The notes below the pieces were generated by a model. The model was not told the DNA's origin. It saw only the letters and a program-made list of their open reading frames with translations, and did not search any database. The position numbers and the translations under genes were made by a program. From Luteibacter aegosomaticola (GTDB taxonomy: Bacteria; Pseudomonadota; Gammaproteobacteria; Xanthomonadales; Rhodanobacteraceae), in NCBI RefSeq assembly GCF_023078475.1, contig NZ_CP095741.1, positions 3,348,001 to 3,412,000 of the forward strand: a stretch of 64,000 nt of DNA, given 5' to 3'. Each line of letters begins with the position of its first letter. Positions within the stretch are counted from its first letter, which is position 1. Shown one piece after another: positions 1 through 9,179 of the stretch.

Positions 1-270
1 TGGTTTGCCAATGACGGCGAACCCGAGCTGTATTGCGCCAGCGCCGACTGGATGGAACGCAACCTCATGCGCCGCATCGAGGTAGGCGTGCCCATCCTGG
101 AACCCGACCTGTTCAAGCGTGTGTACGAGGAAACCCTGGAGAACTACCTGCGCGACAACACCCAGGCCTGGATGCTGGGTGCCGATGGCCGCTATACCCG
201 TCGCCAGCCGGCGAAGGGCGAGCTGCCGCACTCGGCGCAACAAGCGCTGCTGGCCAAGTACTGCGGGTGA
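1..270 (+). CDS. ppk1: Polyphosphate kinase 1, C-terminal end (partial)
   Basis: This is the last 89 residues of a gene that begins before the window. Ppk1 reversibly makes polyphosphate from ATP. The visible part carries the conserved C-terminal segment with CASADWMERN and RRIEVGVPI, which in Ppk1 proteins lies in the C-terminal catalytic domain, followed by the terminal helix ending YLRDNTQAW. The stop overlaps the start of the downstream glycosyltransferase by four bases (GTGA), so the two are probably co-transcribed and translationally coupled. A ppx gene follows 1.7 kb downstream, which supports the assignment. Only the last fifth or less of the protein can be judged here. Confidence 0.9.
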   Translation, partial: WFANDGEPELYCASADWMERNLMRRIEVGVPILEPDLFKRVYEETLENYLRDNTQAWMLGADGRYTRRQPAKGELPHSAQQALLAKYCG

Positions 271-1412
271 CGCGGCGCATCCTGCTCCTGTCGGTGTCCG
301 CGGGCGCGGGGCACGTGCGTGCCGCGGACGCGCTCGAGGCGACCGTGGTGGCACTCGCCGCGCAGGGCGCCGACGTGGAGGCACGCCATCTCGATGTCAT
401 GGATTACGTGCCCTCGAGTTTCCGGCGTATCTATGCCGATTTCTACCTGGGCCTGATCACGCGTTATCCGCGCGTGTGGGGCATGCTTTACCGGATTACG
501 GACGATGCGCGGCCCGATGCGGTCGTGCAGCGCATGCGGCGCACCATCGAGCGCCTGAACACACGGCGCCTGCGTGCCGCCATCGCCGATTTCGCCCCGG
601 ACGCCATCATCTGCACACACTTCCTGCCGGCCGAGATGTTGGCCCGGCAGATTCGCAAGGGCCGTGTGACGGCGCCGGTGTACCTGCAGGTGACGGATTT
701 CGACCTGCACCGCATGTGGGTGGTGCCGGGCATGTCAGGCTATTTCGCGGGTAGCCCCGAGATCGCCTACCGCATGCACGCCGTGGGCCTGCCTGCCACG
801 CGCGTGCACACGACCGGTATCCCGGTGATGCCTGCGTTCGCCGAGGCGCATGACCGGGACGCGCTTTCGCGTGAATTCGGCATGGACCCGCGGCGCGCCG
901 CTTACCTGGTGATGGGCGGTGGCGCTGGCGTGGGCGCACTCGATGAGCTCGCTGACACACTGCTCTCCGCCGGCGGTGATTTCCAGCTGGTGGTGCTAGC
1001 CGGACGCAACGAGGACATGCTCGGCCGCCTGCGCAAGCTCGCTACCGGCAAGCATGCCGGGCGTCTGTTCCCGCAGGGCTATACGAAGCACGTGGAACGC
1101 CTGATGGCGTGCTGCGACCTTGCCATCACCAAGCCGGGCGGCCTGACCACGTCGGAATGCCTTGCGATGGGCCTGCCGATGATCGTGAACGCACCGATCC
1201 CTGGCCAGGAAGAGCGCAACGCGGATTACCTGCTGGAACAGGGCGCCGCGTGGAAGGCGATCGATGGCGTGGCGCTGGCCTGGCGTGTGCAGGCGCTACG
1301 CGACGACCCGGCGCAACTCAGCGCCATGAGCCAGCGCGCTCGCGCTATCGGCAAACCGCATGCCGCGCGCGACGTGATCGACACCGTGCTCGCGCAACTG
1401 GGCCACCGATGA
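267..1412 (+). CDS. MGDG synthase-like glycosyltransferase
   Basis: A 381-residue glycosyltransferase of the monogalactosyldiacylglycerol synthase/MurG-like GT-B fold. The N-terminus has the typical glycine-rich motif SAGAGHVRAADAL. The C-terminal half has the nucleotide-sugar binding region, with ITKPGGLTTSECLAMGLP and a NAPIPGQEERNADYL stretch as in MurG/MGDG enzymes. The family transfers a sugar from a nucleotide sugar to a lipid or lipid-linked acceptor at the inner membrane; the acceptor here is unknown. The GTG start at 267 overlaps the ppk1 stop. An upstream in-frame extension exists but lies wholly inside ppk1. The gene overlaps the next one by ATGA. Confidence 0.85.
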   Translation: MTRRILLLSVSAGAGHVRAADALEATVVALAAQGADVEARHLDVMDYVPSSFRRIYADFYLGLITRYPRVWGMLYRITDDARPDAVVQRMRRTIERLNTRRLRAAIADFAPDAIICTHFLPAEMLARQIRKGRVTAPVYLQVTDFDLHRMWVVPGMSGYFAGSPEIAYRMHAVGLPATRVHTTGIPVMPAFAEAHDRDALSREFGMDPRRAAYLVMGGGAGVGALDELADTLLSAGGDFQLVVLAGRNEDMLGRLRKLATGKHAGRLFPQGYTKHVERLMACCDLAITKPGGLTTSECLAMGLPMIVNAPIPGQEERNADYLLEQGAAWKAIDGVALAWRVQALRDDPAQLSAMSQRARAIGKPHAARDVIDTVLAQLGHR

Positions 1413-1918
1413 GCCATTCACCGCGCCGGCGGATCGTCTCCGTCCTTGCCACTGCCGCGTTCACCTTCCTGCTCGCCTTCCTGTTCGCGCATGTCGAGGT
1501 GGAAATCGAAGGGCCGCACGGCTGGGCAACCAGCCTGCCGACATGGCGGATCGAAAACCACTGGCTGCTCGACCTGCTGTGGGGCGGCCGGCCGATGACG
1601 GGCTATCACGCATGGGTTTTCCCGTTCATCGCATTGTTTTTCCACTTTCCCATGGTGTTCCGCGGCTTCTGGAGCTGGCGGGCGCAGGTGCGCATCATCG
1701 CTTGCGTCATGTTGTTCTGGGTTGCCGAGGACGGACTGTGGTTCATACTCAACCCGGCCTTTGGCCTGGCGCGTTTCAACCCTGAAAATGTGCCCTGGCA
1801 CCGCCACTGGTGGGGCCCTGCCCCTACGGATTACTGGGTATTTGGCTTCCTGTGTATCCTGCTTTACGCCCTCTCGGCCATGCCGAAATCGCGCGCTGCC
1901 ATTTCCCCTCGGCAGTAA
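1409..1918 (+). CDS. Hypothetical four-helix membrane protein
   Basis: A 169-residue protein with four predicted membrane segments, roughly residues 9-27, 66-85, 97-117 and 140-158, separated by short Trp- and His-rich loops such as WHRHWWGP. I do not recognise the family. Its ATG overlaps the stop of the glycosyltransferase (ATGA), so it belongs to the ppk1 transcription unit. This coupling hints at a role linked to the lipid glycosyltransferase, for example as a membrane partner, but that is inference only. Confidence 0.7.
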   Translation: MSHSPRRRIVSVLATAAFTFLLAFLFAHVEVEIEGPHGWATSLPTWRIENHWLLDLLWGGRPMTGYHAWVFPFIALFFHFPMVFRGFWSWRAQVRIIACVMLFWVAEDGLWFILNPAFGLARFNPENVPWHRHWWGPAPTDYWVFGFLCILLYALSAMPKSRAAISPRQ

Positions 1919-1962
1919 AGCCGTGACAAAATTCCCCGAATACGCCGCTGCGGACATCTCCC

Positions 1963-3483
1963 TTGGCCACATCAGGTAAATCGCAGATCAACGATGGCGA
2001 ATTCCTCGCCGCCGTCGACCTCGGCTCCAACAGCTTCCACATGGTGGTCGCTCGCTACGAACACGGCGAACCGCGGGTCATCGATCGCTTGCGCGATTCG
2101 GTGCGCATGGCGGTCGGCTTGCGCCCCGATGGCACCCTGGATGCCGCGCACCGCGCGGCGGCACTCGGCAGCCTCGCGCGTTTTGGCCAGCGCCTCGCGG
2201 GCATCCCTGCGTTGCATATCCGCGCTGTCGCCACCAACACGGTCCGCCGCCTCGCCTCGCCGCATGCCTTTCTTTCGGCAGCGGAGGCAGCGCTTGGCCA
2301 CCCCGTGGAAATCGTTTCGGGCCGTGAAGAAGGCCGCCTGATCTTCCTGGGCGCCGCGCACGACCTACCCGCTTCGCGCGATCACCGACTGGTCATCGAT
2401 ATCGGCGGCGGCAGCACGGAATTCATCATCGGGCGCGGCACCTCGCCGCTACTCACCGAGAGCGTGCAGGTGGGCTGCATCGCCTCCACGCTGCGCTTCT
2501 TCCCCGGCGGCAAGATCACCCGCAAACGCTGGCAGAAGGCCCGCCGCGAAATCGGCGTGCTCCTGCAGCAGTTCTCCGAGGATTACCGCGAAGCGGGCTG
2601 GGCCGATGCCTACGGCTCTTCGGGTACGGCCAAGGCCATCGGCTCGGTGGTCCGCGCGATGAAGCTCTCCGATGACGGGATTACGCCGGATGCCCTGGCG
2701 GCAGTCCGCGAAGCCCTCATCGAACAGGGGGCCACGGGCGCCCCGCTCAAGCTGCCGGGCCTCGCCGAGGACCGCGCCGAAGTGTTCGCCGGTGGCGTCG
2801 CCATCTTCGAGGCCGCGTTCGAGGCGCTGGGCATCGAGCGGCTCCGCGTCTCTGAAAGCTCCATGCGCGAAGGCGTGCTGTGGGATCTGATCGGCCGTTC
2901 GGCCGGTACCGATCCACGCATGGCCAGCATCGATTCCCTCGCCGCGCGCTATGGCGTCGATAGGGCACAGGCTCGCCGCGTGGAGACCACGGCGCTGTCG
3001 TTATTCGACCAGCTCGCCAAGGTATGGAAGCTCGACGACGACGGCCGGGAGTGGCTGTCGTGGGCATCGCGCGTGCACGAGCTGGGCCTGGCCATCGCGC
3101 ACAGCCAGCATCAGCGCCATGGCGCCTACATCCTGCGCCACGCCGATATGGCCGGCTTCTCGCGGCAGGAGCAGCAACTGCTGGCGGCCATCGTCGAATC
3201 GCACCGGCGCAAGCCGGAGAAATCCGTCATCACCGCCCTGCCCGTGCGCTACCGCCCACCGGCACGGCATATCACGGCCATCCTCCGCCTCGCCGTGCTG
3301 TTCCGGCGCGCACGCCGGGCTGAGTCGCTGCCGCGCATCCGCGTTAACGCTACCCGTCAGCGCCTGCGCCTCACCCTGCCCGCCGACTGGCTCGATCAGC
3401 ACCCGCTGACCGAAGCCGACCTGGAGCAGGAGCGCGAGCCGCTGGCCGAACTGGGTCTCGAGCTCGAGATCGTTACCGAATAA
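1963..3483 (+). CDS. ppx: Exopolyphosphatase, Ppx/GppA family
   Basis: A 506-residue Ppx/GppA phosphatase, close to the usual length of about 510. It releases terminal phosphate from polyphosphate, and GppA members also act on pppGpp. The N-terminal actin-like domain shows AAVDLGSNSFHM (phosphate 1 loop) and DIGGGSTEFIIG (phosphate 2 loop). The C-terminal half is the helical HD-like domain, with HELGLAIAHSQHQRHGAYI. The start used is TTG at 1963; no in-frame ATG precedes the conserved AAVDLG block, and the TTG lacks a strong ribosome site. The nearby ppk1 argues for Ppx rather than GppA. Confidence 0.9.
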   Translation: MATSGKSQINDGEFLAAVDLGSNSFHMVVARYEHGEPRVIDRLRDSVRMAVGLRPDGTLDAAHRAAALGSLARFGQRLAGIPALHIRAVATNTVRRLASPHAFLSAAEAALGHPVEIVSGREEGRLIFLGAAHDLPASRDHRLVIDIGGGSTEFIIGRGTSPLLTESVQVGCIASTLRFFPGGKITRKRWQKARREIGVLLQQFSEDYREAGWADAYGSSGTAKAIGSVVRAMKLSDDGITPDALAAVREALIEQGATGAPLKLPGLAEDRAEVFAGGVAIFEAAFEALGIERLRVSESSMREGVLWDLIGRSAGTDPRMASIDSLAARYGVDRAQARRVETTALSLFDQLAKVWKLDDDGREWLSWASRVHELGLAIAHSQHQRHGAYILRHADMAGFSRQEQQLLAAIVESHRRKPEKSVITALPVRYRPPARHITAILRLAVLFRRARRAESLPRIRVNATRQRLRLTLPADWLDQHPLTEADLEQEREPLAELGLELEIVTE

Positions 3484-3547
3484 GCCTGACTGCCCCCGCC
3501 AAGGGGGTATCATGGTCGGGTTGTCCTTACGTACGAACCGGTTGCCC

Positions 3548-4288
3548 ATGCTGAAAGCCGTCCTCGCCAGCCTCCTCCTCGCCCTGCCTGCCGCCGCCCT
3601 GGCCCAGCAGCAGCAGGCCAAGCCGGCGGCGCCCGCGCCCGGCCCCGTGGAGCACCCCCGGGTCGTCATCCATACCTCCATGGGCGATTTCACGCTCGAG
3701 CTGTTTCCGGAGAAGGCGCCCAAGAGCGTCGCCAACTTCCTGCAGTACGTGCGCGATGGCTTCTACGACGGCACGGTGTTTCATCGCGTCGTCGATGGCT
3801 ACATGGTCCAGGGCGGTCTCTACAGCCGCGACCTGACCCAGCGCCGCACCCGTGCGCCGATTCCCAGCGAGGCTGACAACGGCCTTTCCAACCTGCGCGG
3901 CACCGTCGCCGTGGCGCGTGGCGCCGATGCGAACTCGGGCACCTCGCAGTTCTTCGTGAACCTGGTCGACAACCGCCGGCTGGACTACGTGAGCAACCAG
4001 AGTGGCCTCACCTGGGGCTTCGCGGTGTTCGCCAAGGTGGCCCAGGGCATGGATGTGGTCGACAAGATCGCCAAGGTGCCGACCAAGGCACAGGGTCCGT
4101 TCGTCGGCGACGTGCCGAATCCGTTGGTCATCATCAATTCCGCACAGGTCGTAGGCGAAGAGAAGGCCACGCCGGCCGCCTCGTCGACGGCGGCCACGCC
4201 TGCGGCCGCTCCGGCCGCCGAGCCAGCAAAGCCTGCGACCCCGGCGAAGAAGACCGACAAGAAGCCGGCGGCCAAGACCACGCCATGA
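3548..4288 (+). CDS. Periplasmic cyclophilin-type peptidyl-prolyl isomerase
   Basis: A 246-residue cyclophilin with a signal peptide (MLKAVLASLLLALPAAALAQ). It catalyses cis-trans isomerisation of prolyl bonds, here probably in the periplasm. The core domain, about residues 38-195, shows FTLELFPEKAPKSVANFLQYV, FHRVVDGYMVQGG and NSGTSQFFVN, all standard cyclophilin blocks. The last 45 residues are a low-complexity Ala/Pro/Lys tail that is not part of the fold. An in-frame ATG at 3512 would add 12 residues before the signal peptide; 3548 gives a cleaner leader. The 3' end overlaps lpxH by ATGA. Confidence 0.9.
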   Translation: MLKAVLASLLLALPAAALAQQQQAKPAAPAPGPVEHPRVVIHTSMGDFTLELFPEKAPKSVANFLQYVRDGFYDGTVFHRVVDGYMVQGGLYSRDLTQRRTRAPIPSEADNGLSNLRGTVAVARGADANSGTSQFFVNLVDNRRLDYVSNQSGLTWGFAVFAKVAQGMDVVDKIAKVPTKAQGPFVGDVPNPLVIINSAQVVGEEKATPAASSTAATPAAAPAAEPAKPATPAKKTDKKPAAKTTP

Positions 4289-5013
4289 CCACGCTGTTCA
4301 TCGCCGACCTCCACCTCGACGACGCCCGCCCCGAGATCACCACCCTCTTCGAGCAGTACCTTGCCTCGGACGAAGCCCGCAGCGCGAAGGCGTTCTACAT
4401 CCTCGGCGATCTCGTGGAAGCGTGGATTGGCGACGATGACGACGCCGAGCTCCCCACCCGCATCGCCACGGCCACGAAGGGCCTGCGCAATGCCGGCGTG
4501 CCGGTGTACTTCATGGTGGGCAACCGCGATTTCCTGCTAGGCGAGACCTTCGCGTCGCGTGCCGGCATGACCTTGCTCGACGACGGCACCGTGCACGATA
4601 TCGAAGGCGTGCCGACCCTGCTGATGCATGGCGATGTGCTGTGCACCGACGATGTCGAGTACCAGGCCGTGCGCAAGCAGGTTCGCACGGACGCGTGGAA
4701 ACAGCAGATCCTCTCCATGCCGCTCGCCGCGCGCCGTGCGTTCGCCGCACAGGCCCGCAGCGATAGCAAATCCCGCACAGGGCGCATCGATGAGACGATC
4801 ATGGATGTGAACCAGGGCGCCGTCGAAGAGGCCATGCGCCACGCGCGCGTGGCGCGCCTTGTCCACGGCCACACGCATCGCCCTGCCGTGCACGATTTCA
4901 GCCTTGGCGCCACGCCGGCACAGCGCATCGTGCTGGGCGATTGGTATGACCATGGGTCGGTGCTGCGCATTGAGCCTGATAGCGTCGAATTGCGCGGCTT
5001 GACGTTGCCGTAA
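4285..5013 (+). CDS. lpxH: UDP-2,3-diacylglucosamine diphosphatase LpxH
   Basis: A 242-residue calcineurin-like phosphoesterase that hydrolyses UDP-2,3-diacylglucosamine to lipid X in lipid A synthesis, at the inner face of the inner membrane. Metal-ligand motifs are all present: IADLHLDD (residues 6-12), ILGDLVEAWIGDDD, MVGNRDFLLG, LLMHGDVLCTDD and HGHTHRPAVHDF. Length matches E. coli LpxH (240). Placement directly after a cyclophilin gene with a four-base overlap is also seen in other Proteobacteria (ppiB-lpxH). It converges on the DUF455 gene with only 10 bases between the stops and no visible terminator. Confidence 0.95.
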   Translation: MTTLFIADLHLDDARPEITTLFEQYLASDEARSAKAFYILGDLVEAWIGDDDDAELPTRIATATKGLRNAGVPVYFMVGNRDFLLGETFASRAGMTLLDDGTVHDIEGVPTLLMHGDVLCTDDVEYQAVRKQVRTDAWKQQILSMPLAARRAFAAQARSDSKSRTGRIDETIMDVNQGAVEEAMRHARVARLVHGHTHRPAVHDFSLGATPAQRIVLGDWYDHGSVLRIEPDSVELRGLTLP

Positions 5014-5023
5014 GGCAGGTAGG

Positions 5024-5821
5024 TCAGAGAGTGACGAGCCAGGCCAGCTCGGTTTCGGAGAAGCCGGCTTCGCGCCGCGCCTCGAGATTGAACGGCCCAC
5101 GCAGCGAGCCATTCATGTAATCGTTGAGCAGCTGCGCGAACGTGGCCTCGGGCTCGATGCCATCGCGCGCGCAGCACCAGTGGAACCAGCGCGTACCTGC
5201 GGCCACGTGGGCCACCTCCTCGCGCAGGATCACTTCCAGGATCGCCACCGTGCGCTCGTCCTTCTGGTGGCGCAGGCGCTCCATCATCCCGGGCGTCACA
5301 TCCAGCCCACGCGCCTCGAGCACACGCGGCACCAGCGCCATGCGCGCGGTGTCGCTATGCGCGGTTTTCTCGGCCATCTCCCACAGGCCGTTGTGCGCAT
5401 CGAAATCGCCGTACGTATGCCCCAACTCGCCAAGGCGGCCCTGCAGCAACATGAAATGCCGCGCCTCGTCATTCGCGCACGACGCCCAGTCGGCGTAATA
5501 CGCCGCGGGCTTGCCATGGAAGCGATACACCGCATCCCACGCCAGGTCGATCGCGTTGAATTCGATATGCGCGATGGCGTGCACCAGCGCGATGCGCCCC
5601 TCGGGCGTGCCCAGGCCGCGCTGCTGAAGCTGGCGCGTGGAGACGAGGCGCGGCCGCTCAGGACGGCCCGGCAGCGTGATCGGCTTCGGTTCGGCGGCCG
5701 CAGGGTCAGGCGCAAGCTCGCCCGCCTGCAGGCGGGCGAAGGTCTCGAAGGTAAGCCGCACTTTCTCAGCCGGGTCGGCGGCTTCGAGGCAGCGCCGGGC
5801 AGCGGCGTGGAGATCCTGCAT
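5024..5821 (-). CDS. DUF455 ferritin-like domain protein
   Basis: A 265-residue DUF455 protein of the ferritin-like four-helix type. Helices carry candidate di-metal ligands: HIEFNAIDLAWD, DEARHFMLLQ and REEVAHVAAG, matching the E/ExxH pattern of diiron carboxylate proteins. The biochemical function of DUF455 is not established; relatives of tRNA-hydroxylase type (MiaE) share this fold. The ATG lies 40 bases downstream of the purF stop, with a strong hairpin between them, so it may be the last gene of the folC-purF operon. No good ribosome site is visible before the ATG. Confidence 0.8.
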   Translation of the reverse strand: MQDLHAAARRCLEAADPAEKVRLTFETFARLQAGELAPDPAAAEPKPITLPGRPERPRLVSTRQLQQRGLGTPEGRIALVHAIAHIEFNAIDLAWDAVYRFHGKPAAYYADWASCANDEARHFMLLQGRLGELGHTYGDFDAHNGLWEMAEKTAHSDTARMALVPRVLEARGLDVTPGMMERLRHQKDERTVAILEVILREEVAHVAAGTRWFHWCCARDGIEPEATFAQLLNDYMNGSLRGPFNLEARREAGFSETELAWLVTL

Positions 5822-5830
5822 CTACTGACG

Positions 5831-5855
5831 GCGCGGCACGCGAGGCGTGCCGCGC
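5831..5855. other. Strong hairpin between purF and DUF455 gene
   Basis: Two perfectly complementary 11-base arms (GCGCGGCACGC and its complement) with a 3-base loop fill most of the 40-base gap between the purF stop and the DUF455 start. There is no T run on either strand, so it is not a standard intrinsic terminator. It may stabilise the purF mRNA 3' end or lower readthrough into the DUF455 gene. Confidence 0.55.
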
Positions 5856-5861
5856 ACAGCC

Positions 5862-7340
5862 TTACGCCGTGCGGCGCTCGGACTTGGCGTTGTCGGAACG
5901 CAGGGCTTCCTGCTGTTCGAGGAACGCCGAATCCACGCCGGTCACGTATTCACCAGAGAAGCACGAGGTATCGAACTTCTTCAGATCGTCGTTGCCATCG
6001 GCGACGGCCCAGACCAGATCATCGAGATCCTGGTAAACGAGCCAGTCGGCGCCGAGCAGCTTTTCCACTTCTTCGACCGTGCGACCGGCAGCGATCAGTT
6101 CCGACGCGGCCGGCATGTCGATGCCGTACACGTTGGGGTAGCGCACCGGCGGCGCGGCCGAGGCGAAGTACACGTTCTTTGCGCCCGCGTCGCGCGCCAT
6201 CTGGATGATCTGCTTCGAGGTGGTACCGCGGACGATGGAATCATCCACGAGCAACACGTTCTTCTTGCGGAATTCCAGGTCGATGGCGTTGAGCTTGCGG
6301 CGCACGGATTTCACGCGCTCACCCTGCCCCGGCATGATGAAGGTACGGCCGATGTAGCGGTTCTTGACCAGGCCTTCGCGCATGGGCACGCCCAGCGCCT
6401 GGGCCAGCGAGCTGGCCGCGGTGCGCGAGGTGTCGGGAATGGGGATGACCGCATCGATACCGTGGTCGGGACCACGCTCGCGCAGGATCTTCTCGGCGAG
6501 CTTCTCGCCCATGCGCAAGCGTGCCTTGTACACGGACACATCCTCGATCATCGAATCGGGACGGGCGAGGTACACGTATTCGAAGATGCACGGCGAATGC
6601 ACCGCGCCCTCGGCGCAGCGCTGCGAGAACAGCTGGCCGCCTTCGGTGATGATCACGGCTTCGCCCGGCGCGATGTCGCGCGTGCGCTTGAAGCCGAGCA
6701 CATCGAGCGCCACCGATTCGGAGGCCACCGCGTACTCGCGGCCTTCGGCCGTCTCGCGCTCACCGAGCACCAGCGGACGAATGCCGTTCGGGTCGCGGAA
6801 GGCGATGAGGCCATAGCCCAGCACGAGGGCAAGGCAGGCGTAACCACCGCGGGCACGCGCATGCACGCGCGAGACGGCCTTGAAGACATGCTCGGGGGTA
6901 AGGTCGCCGCGATCTTCCAGCTGCAGCTCGTGCGCCAGCACGTTGAGCAGGACTTCCGAATCGGAATCGGTATCGATATGGCGGCGGTCGTCTTCGAACA
7001 TCTCCTTGCGGAGCTGCTCGGTGTTGACCAGGTTGCCGTTGTGCGCGAACGCAATGCCGTAGGGCGAGTTCACGTAGAACGGCTGGGCCTCTTCCGTACC
7101 CTCCGAGCCTGCCGTCGGGTAACGGCAGTGGCCGAGGCCGATGCGGCCACGCAGCTTGCCGACGCCAGCGGAGTTGAAGACATCGCGCACGAGGCCGTTG
7201 CCCTTGTGCAGGCGCAGGCGCGCGCCATCCACGGTCGCGATACCGGCGGCATCCTGTCCGCGATGTTGCAGGACGGTCAGGCCGTCATACAGGGCCGATG
7301 CCACTTCCGTGGTACCGACGATGCCGATGATTCCGCACAT
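5862..7340 (-). CDS. purF: Amidophosphoribosyltransferase PurF
   Basis: A 492-residue enzyme for the first committed step of purine synthesis (PRPP + glutamine to phosphoribosylamine). The N-terminal class II glutaminase domain starts MCGIIGIVG, so Cys2 becomes the catalytic N-terminal Cys after Met removal. [10 protein letters not shown] and AHNGNLVN follow. The C-terminal PRTase domain shows [14 protein letters not shown], the PRPP-binding loop. No N-terminal propeptide is present, as in the E. coli form. It sits 11 bases after cvpA, the conserved cvpA-purF order of gammaproteobacteria. Confidence 0.97.
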   Translation of the reverse strand: MCGIIGIVGTTEVASALYDGLTVLQHRGQDAAGIATVDGARLRLHKGNGLVRDVFNSAGVGKLRGRIGLGHCRYPTAGSEGTEEAQPFYVNSPYGIAFAHNGNLVNTEQLRKEMFEDDRRHIDTDSDSEVLLNVLAHELQLEDRGDLTPEHVFKAVSRVHARARGGYACLALVLGYGLIAFRDPNGIRPLVLGERETAEGREYAVASESVALDVLGFKRTRDIAPGEAVIITEGGQLFSQRCAEGAVHSPCIFEYVYLARPDSMIEDVSVYKARLRMGEKLAEKILRERGPDHGIDAVIPIPDTSRTAASSLAQALGVPMREGLVKNRYIGRTFIMPGQGERVKSVRRKLNAIDLEFRKKNVLLVDDSIVRGTTSKQIIQMARDAGAKNVYFASAAPPVRYPNVYGIDMPAASELIAAGRTVEEVEKLLGADWLVYQDLDDLVWAVADGNDDLKKFDTSCFSGEYVTGVDSAFLEQQEALRSDNAKSERRTA

Positions 7341-7351
7341 GGTGTTGCCTT

Positions 7352-8002
7352 CTACGAAGAGGCCGCCGTGGAAGCGGCAGCGGGGTGAGCCTGGCTATTG
7401 TCGCGCGTTTGCCCGGGGATCGGCAGATCGCGCAGTTTCATGAGATCGTCCTTGCTGGGGAGCTGGACGTCCGGCAATTTCATGTTCTTCAACGCTTCCG
7501 GCGGGTGCATGTAATCACGCACGTTCGCCGGAATCTGCTGGCCGATCCAGGCGGCAGGCGCCTGGAATTGCTGCAGCATCATGGATTCACGCCACCAGGG
7601 ATCACGCGGCAGCGGGGTAAAACCCAGGGCAAATACCACGAGGCTGACGATGAGCACGCCCCGCACCAGCCCGAATAACATGCCGAAAAGGCGGTCGGTA
7701 CCCCCCAGGCCCGTGCTCGCCACCAGGCGCGACATCAGGAACCGGATAAGCCCGCCGACCACCAGGACGACGACAAACGCCATGGTGTAGCCCAGGCCCA
7801 CCCGGGCCGTGGGGTTCGACACCGAACCTTCGAGGTAATGCGCCAGCTGCGGCCCGATCGCCCAGGCGATCCAGAACGCTGCGACCCAGATCACCAGCGA
7901 CAACACCTCGGAAATGAGGCCGCGCGCCAGCCCGATCAAGACCGAGATGAACAGCACCGCCAGGATGACGTAATCGGCCCAGTTCACTGCGCTGCTCCCC
8001 AT
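7352..8002 (-). CDS. cvpA: CvpA family membrane protein
   Basis: A 216-residue CvpA protein with four predicted membrane helices in the first 150 residues. The family hallmark [19 protein letters not shown] lies at the N-terminus, followed by [10 protein letters not shown] and then the [15 protein letters not shown] segment. In E. coli CvpA is needed for colicin V production and envelope stress tolerance; its molecular role is unresolved. The last 65 residues are a soluble Pro/Lys/Ala tail. It lies 27 bases after the SPOR gene and 11 before purF, in the usual operon. Confidence 0.92.
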   Translation of the reverse strand: MGSSAVNWADYVILAVLFISVLIGLARGLISEVLSLVIWVAAFWIAWAIGPQLAHYLEGSVSNPTARVGLGYTMAFVVVLVVGGLIRFLMSRLVASTGLGGTDRLFGMLFGLVRGVLIVSLVVFALGFTPLPRDPWWRESMMLQQFQAPAAWIGQQIPANVRDYMHPPEALKNMKLPDVQLPSKDDLMKLRDLPIPGQTRDNSQAHPAAASTAASS

Positions 8003-8029
8003 GTGACGACCGGCGTGTGGGGCGGCCCG

Positions 8030-9103
8030 TTACGGGGCCGACACCACGACGCCATCGAGGCCGACCTTGGCCTTGATCTGATCTTTCAGGCGCACCGCAT
8101 CGTCGCGCTGGGTCTGCGGCCCGGCGCGGACGCGCCAGAGCTTGGCACCAGTGCTTGAGGCGATGCTATCCACGTAGCCGGCGATTCCCGCGCCACGCAG
8201 CTTGTCGCGAAGCCGGGTGGCCTCCGCTTCGCTGCTGACCGCCGCCACCTGGACGGCGAAGCCACCGGCGCGCGGCGCGGCGGCCGGCACGGCGGCGGCC
8301 TGGGCCTGCTGCTGTGCCGCGGCGGGCGCGGCAGCGGGCTTCGGCGGGGCCGGGACGTCAGCCGTCTGCGCTTCGGGCTTCGACGACAGCGAGGCCGGGG
8401 CGCCCGGGACGGCGGCCGTGATCTTCAGGCGCGCGGCCTCGGCGGCGGCACGGGTCTCGAACGGGCCTGCGGTGACGCGCGTCAGCGACTTGCCGGCCTG
8501 GTTCATGGCGGCCGTGCTGACCGGATACCCGAGCGCGCGGACCTTCTGCACGACCGCATCGGCCTTGCTGCGATCCGCATAGGCGCTGAGGTTGATCGAG
8601 TAGCTGCCACGCGCGGCGGTGCCCGCCGGGAGCGCCGCAGGGGTAGCGGCCGGCGTGGCCGGTGCCGGGGTAGCGGGCGCCGGCTTCGCCGGCTTGGCGG
8701 CCGGCGGGGCGAAATCTTCCGGCAGGGCATCGGCCGGCTTGCGCGAGGCGATATCGACCGAGGCGAGGCGGCTACCGCTACCCGGGGTGACGGCGGCGGC
8801 CGGTGCGGTGCGCGTCGTGGCCGGTGCCGCGACGGGCGCCGTGGCAGGCGGAGCCTGTGTGGCGGCAGCCTGTGAGGCCACGGCCTGCGCCGGGGTAGCG
8901 GCGGGCGAAGCGGCGCCATTCGGGGAAACATCCAGCGTGCGCGACTGCAACTCGCGGTCCGGTGCCGGCGGGATCTCAAGGCTGACCGTCTGGTCGGTAT
9001 CGCTCTTGGGTGGCGTGCTGGAGAACAGCATCGGCACGATCAGGACGAGCAAGGCGATGAGGACGGCGGCACCCAGCAGGCGTGTTTTCAAGGAAAGCTC
9101 CAT
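8030..9103 (-). CDS. SPOR domain protein (DedD-like)
   Basis: A 357-residue inner-membrane protein with one N-terminal membrane helix (about residues 6-24, TRLLGAAVLIALLVLIVPML), a long Ala/Pro-rich periplasmic linker and two SPOR repeats. The first begins SYSINLSAYADRSKAD and the second FAVQVAAVSSEAEATRL. SPOR domains bind denuded peptidoglycan at the division septum. Two tandem SPOR domains are more than the single one in E. coli DedD. The start at 9103 is chosen because MELSLKTRLLG matches DedD proteins; a longer in-frame reading to 9226 has no family support. The folC-SPOR-cvpA-purF order supports the call. Confidence 0.85.
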   Translation of the reverse strand: MELSLKTRLLGAAVLIALLVLIVPMLFSSTPPKSDTDQTVSLEIPPAPDRELQSRTLDVSPNGAASPAATPAQAVASQAAATQAPPATAPVAAPATTRTAPAAAVTPGSGSRLASVDIASRKPADALPEDFAPPAAKPAKPAPATPAPATPAATPAALPAGTAARGSYSINLSAYADRSKADAVVQKVRALGYPVSTAAMNQAGKSLTRVTAGPFETRAAAEAARLKITAAVPGAPASLSSKPEAQTADVPAPPKPAAAPAAAQQQAQAAAVPAAAPRAGGFAVQVAAVSSEAEATRLRDKLRGAGIAGYVDSIASSTGAKLWRVRAGPQTQRDDAVRLKDQIKAKVGLDGVVVSAP

Positions 9104-9179
9104 TCGGCCGGCGCAATGCGGATCGCCGCGATTATAACCGGCAATGGGGAGTGCCCGGAGCCCCTCCCCGCAACGGCGT

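Noticed and set aside
5847..7388. 513-residue plus-strand reading frame antisense to purF
   Set aside because: It is the mirror of a conserved high-GC gene; purF on the other strand has every signature motif, and the frame has no family support.
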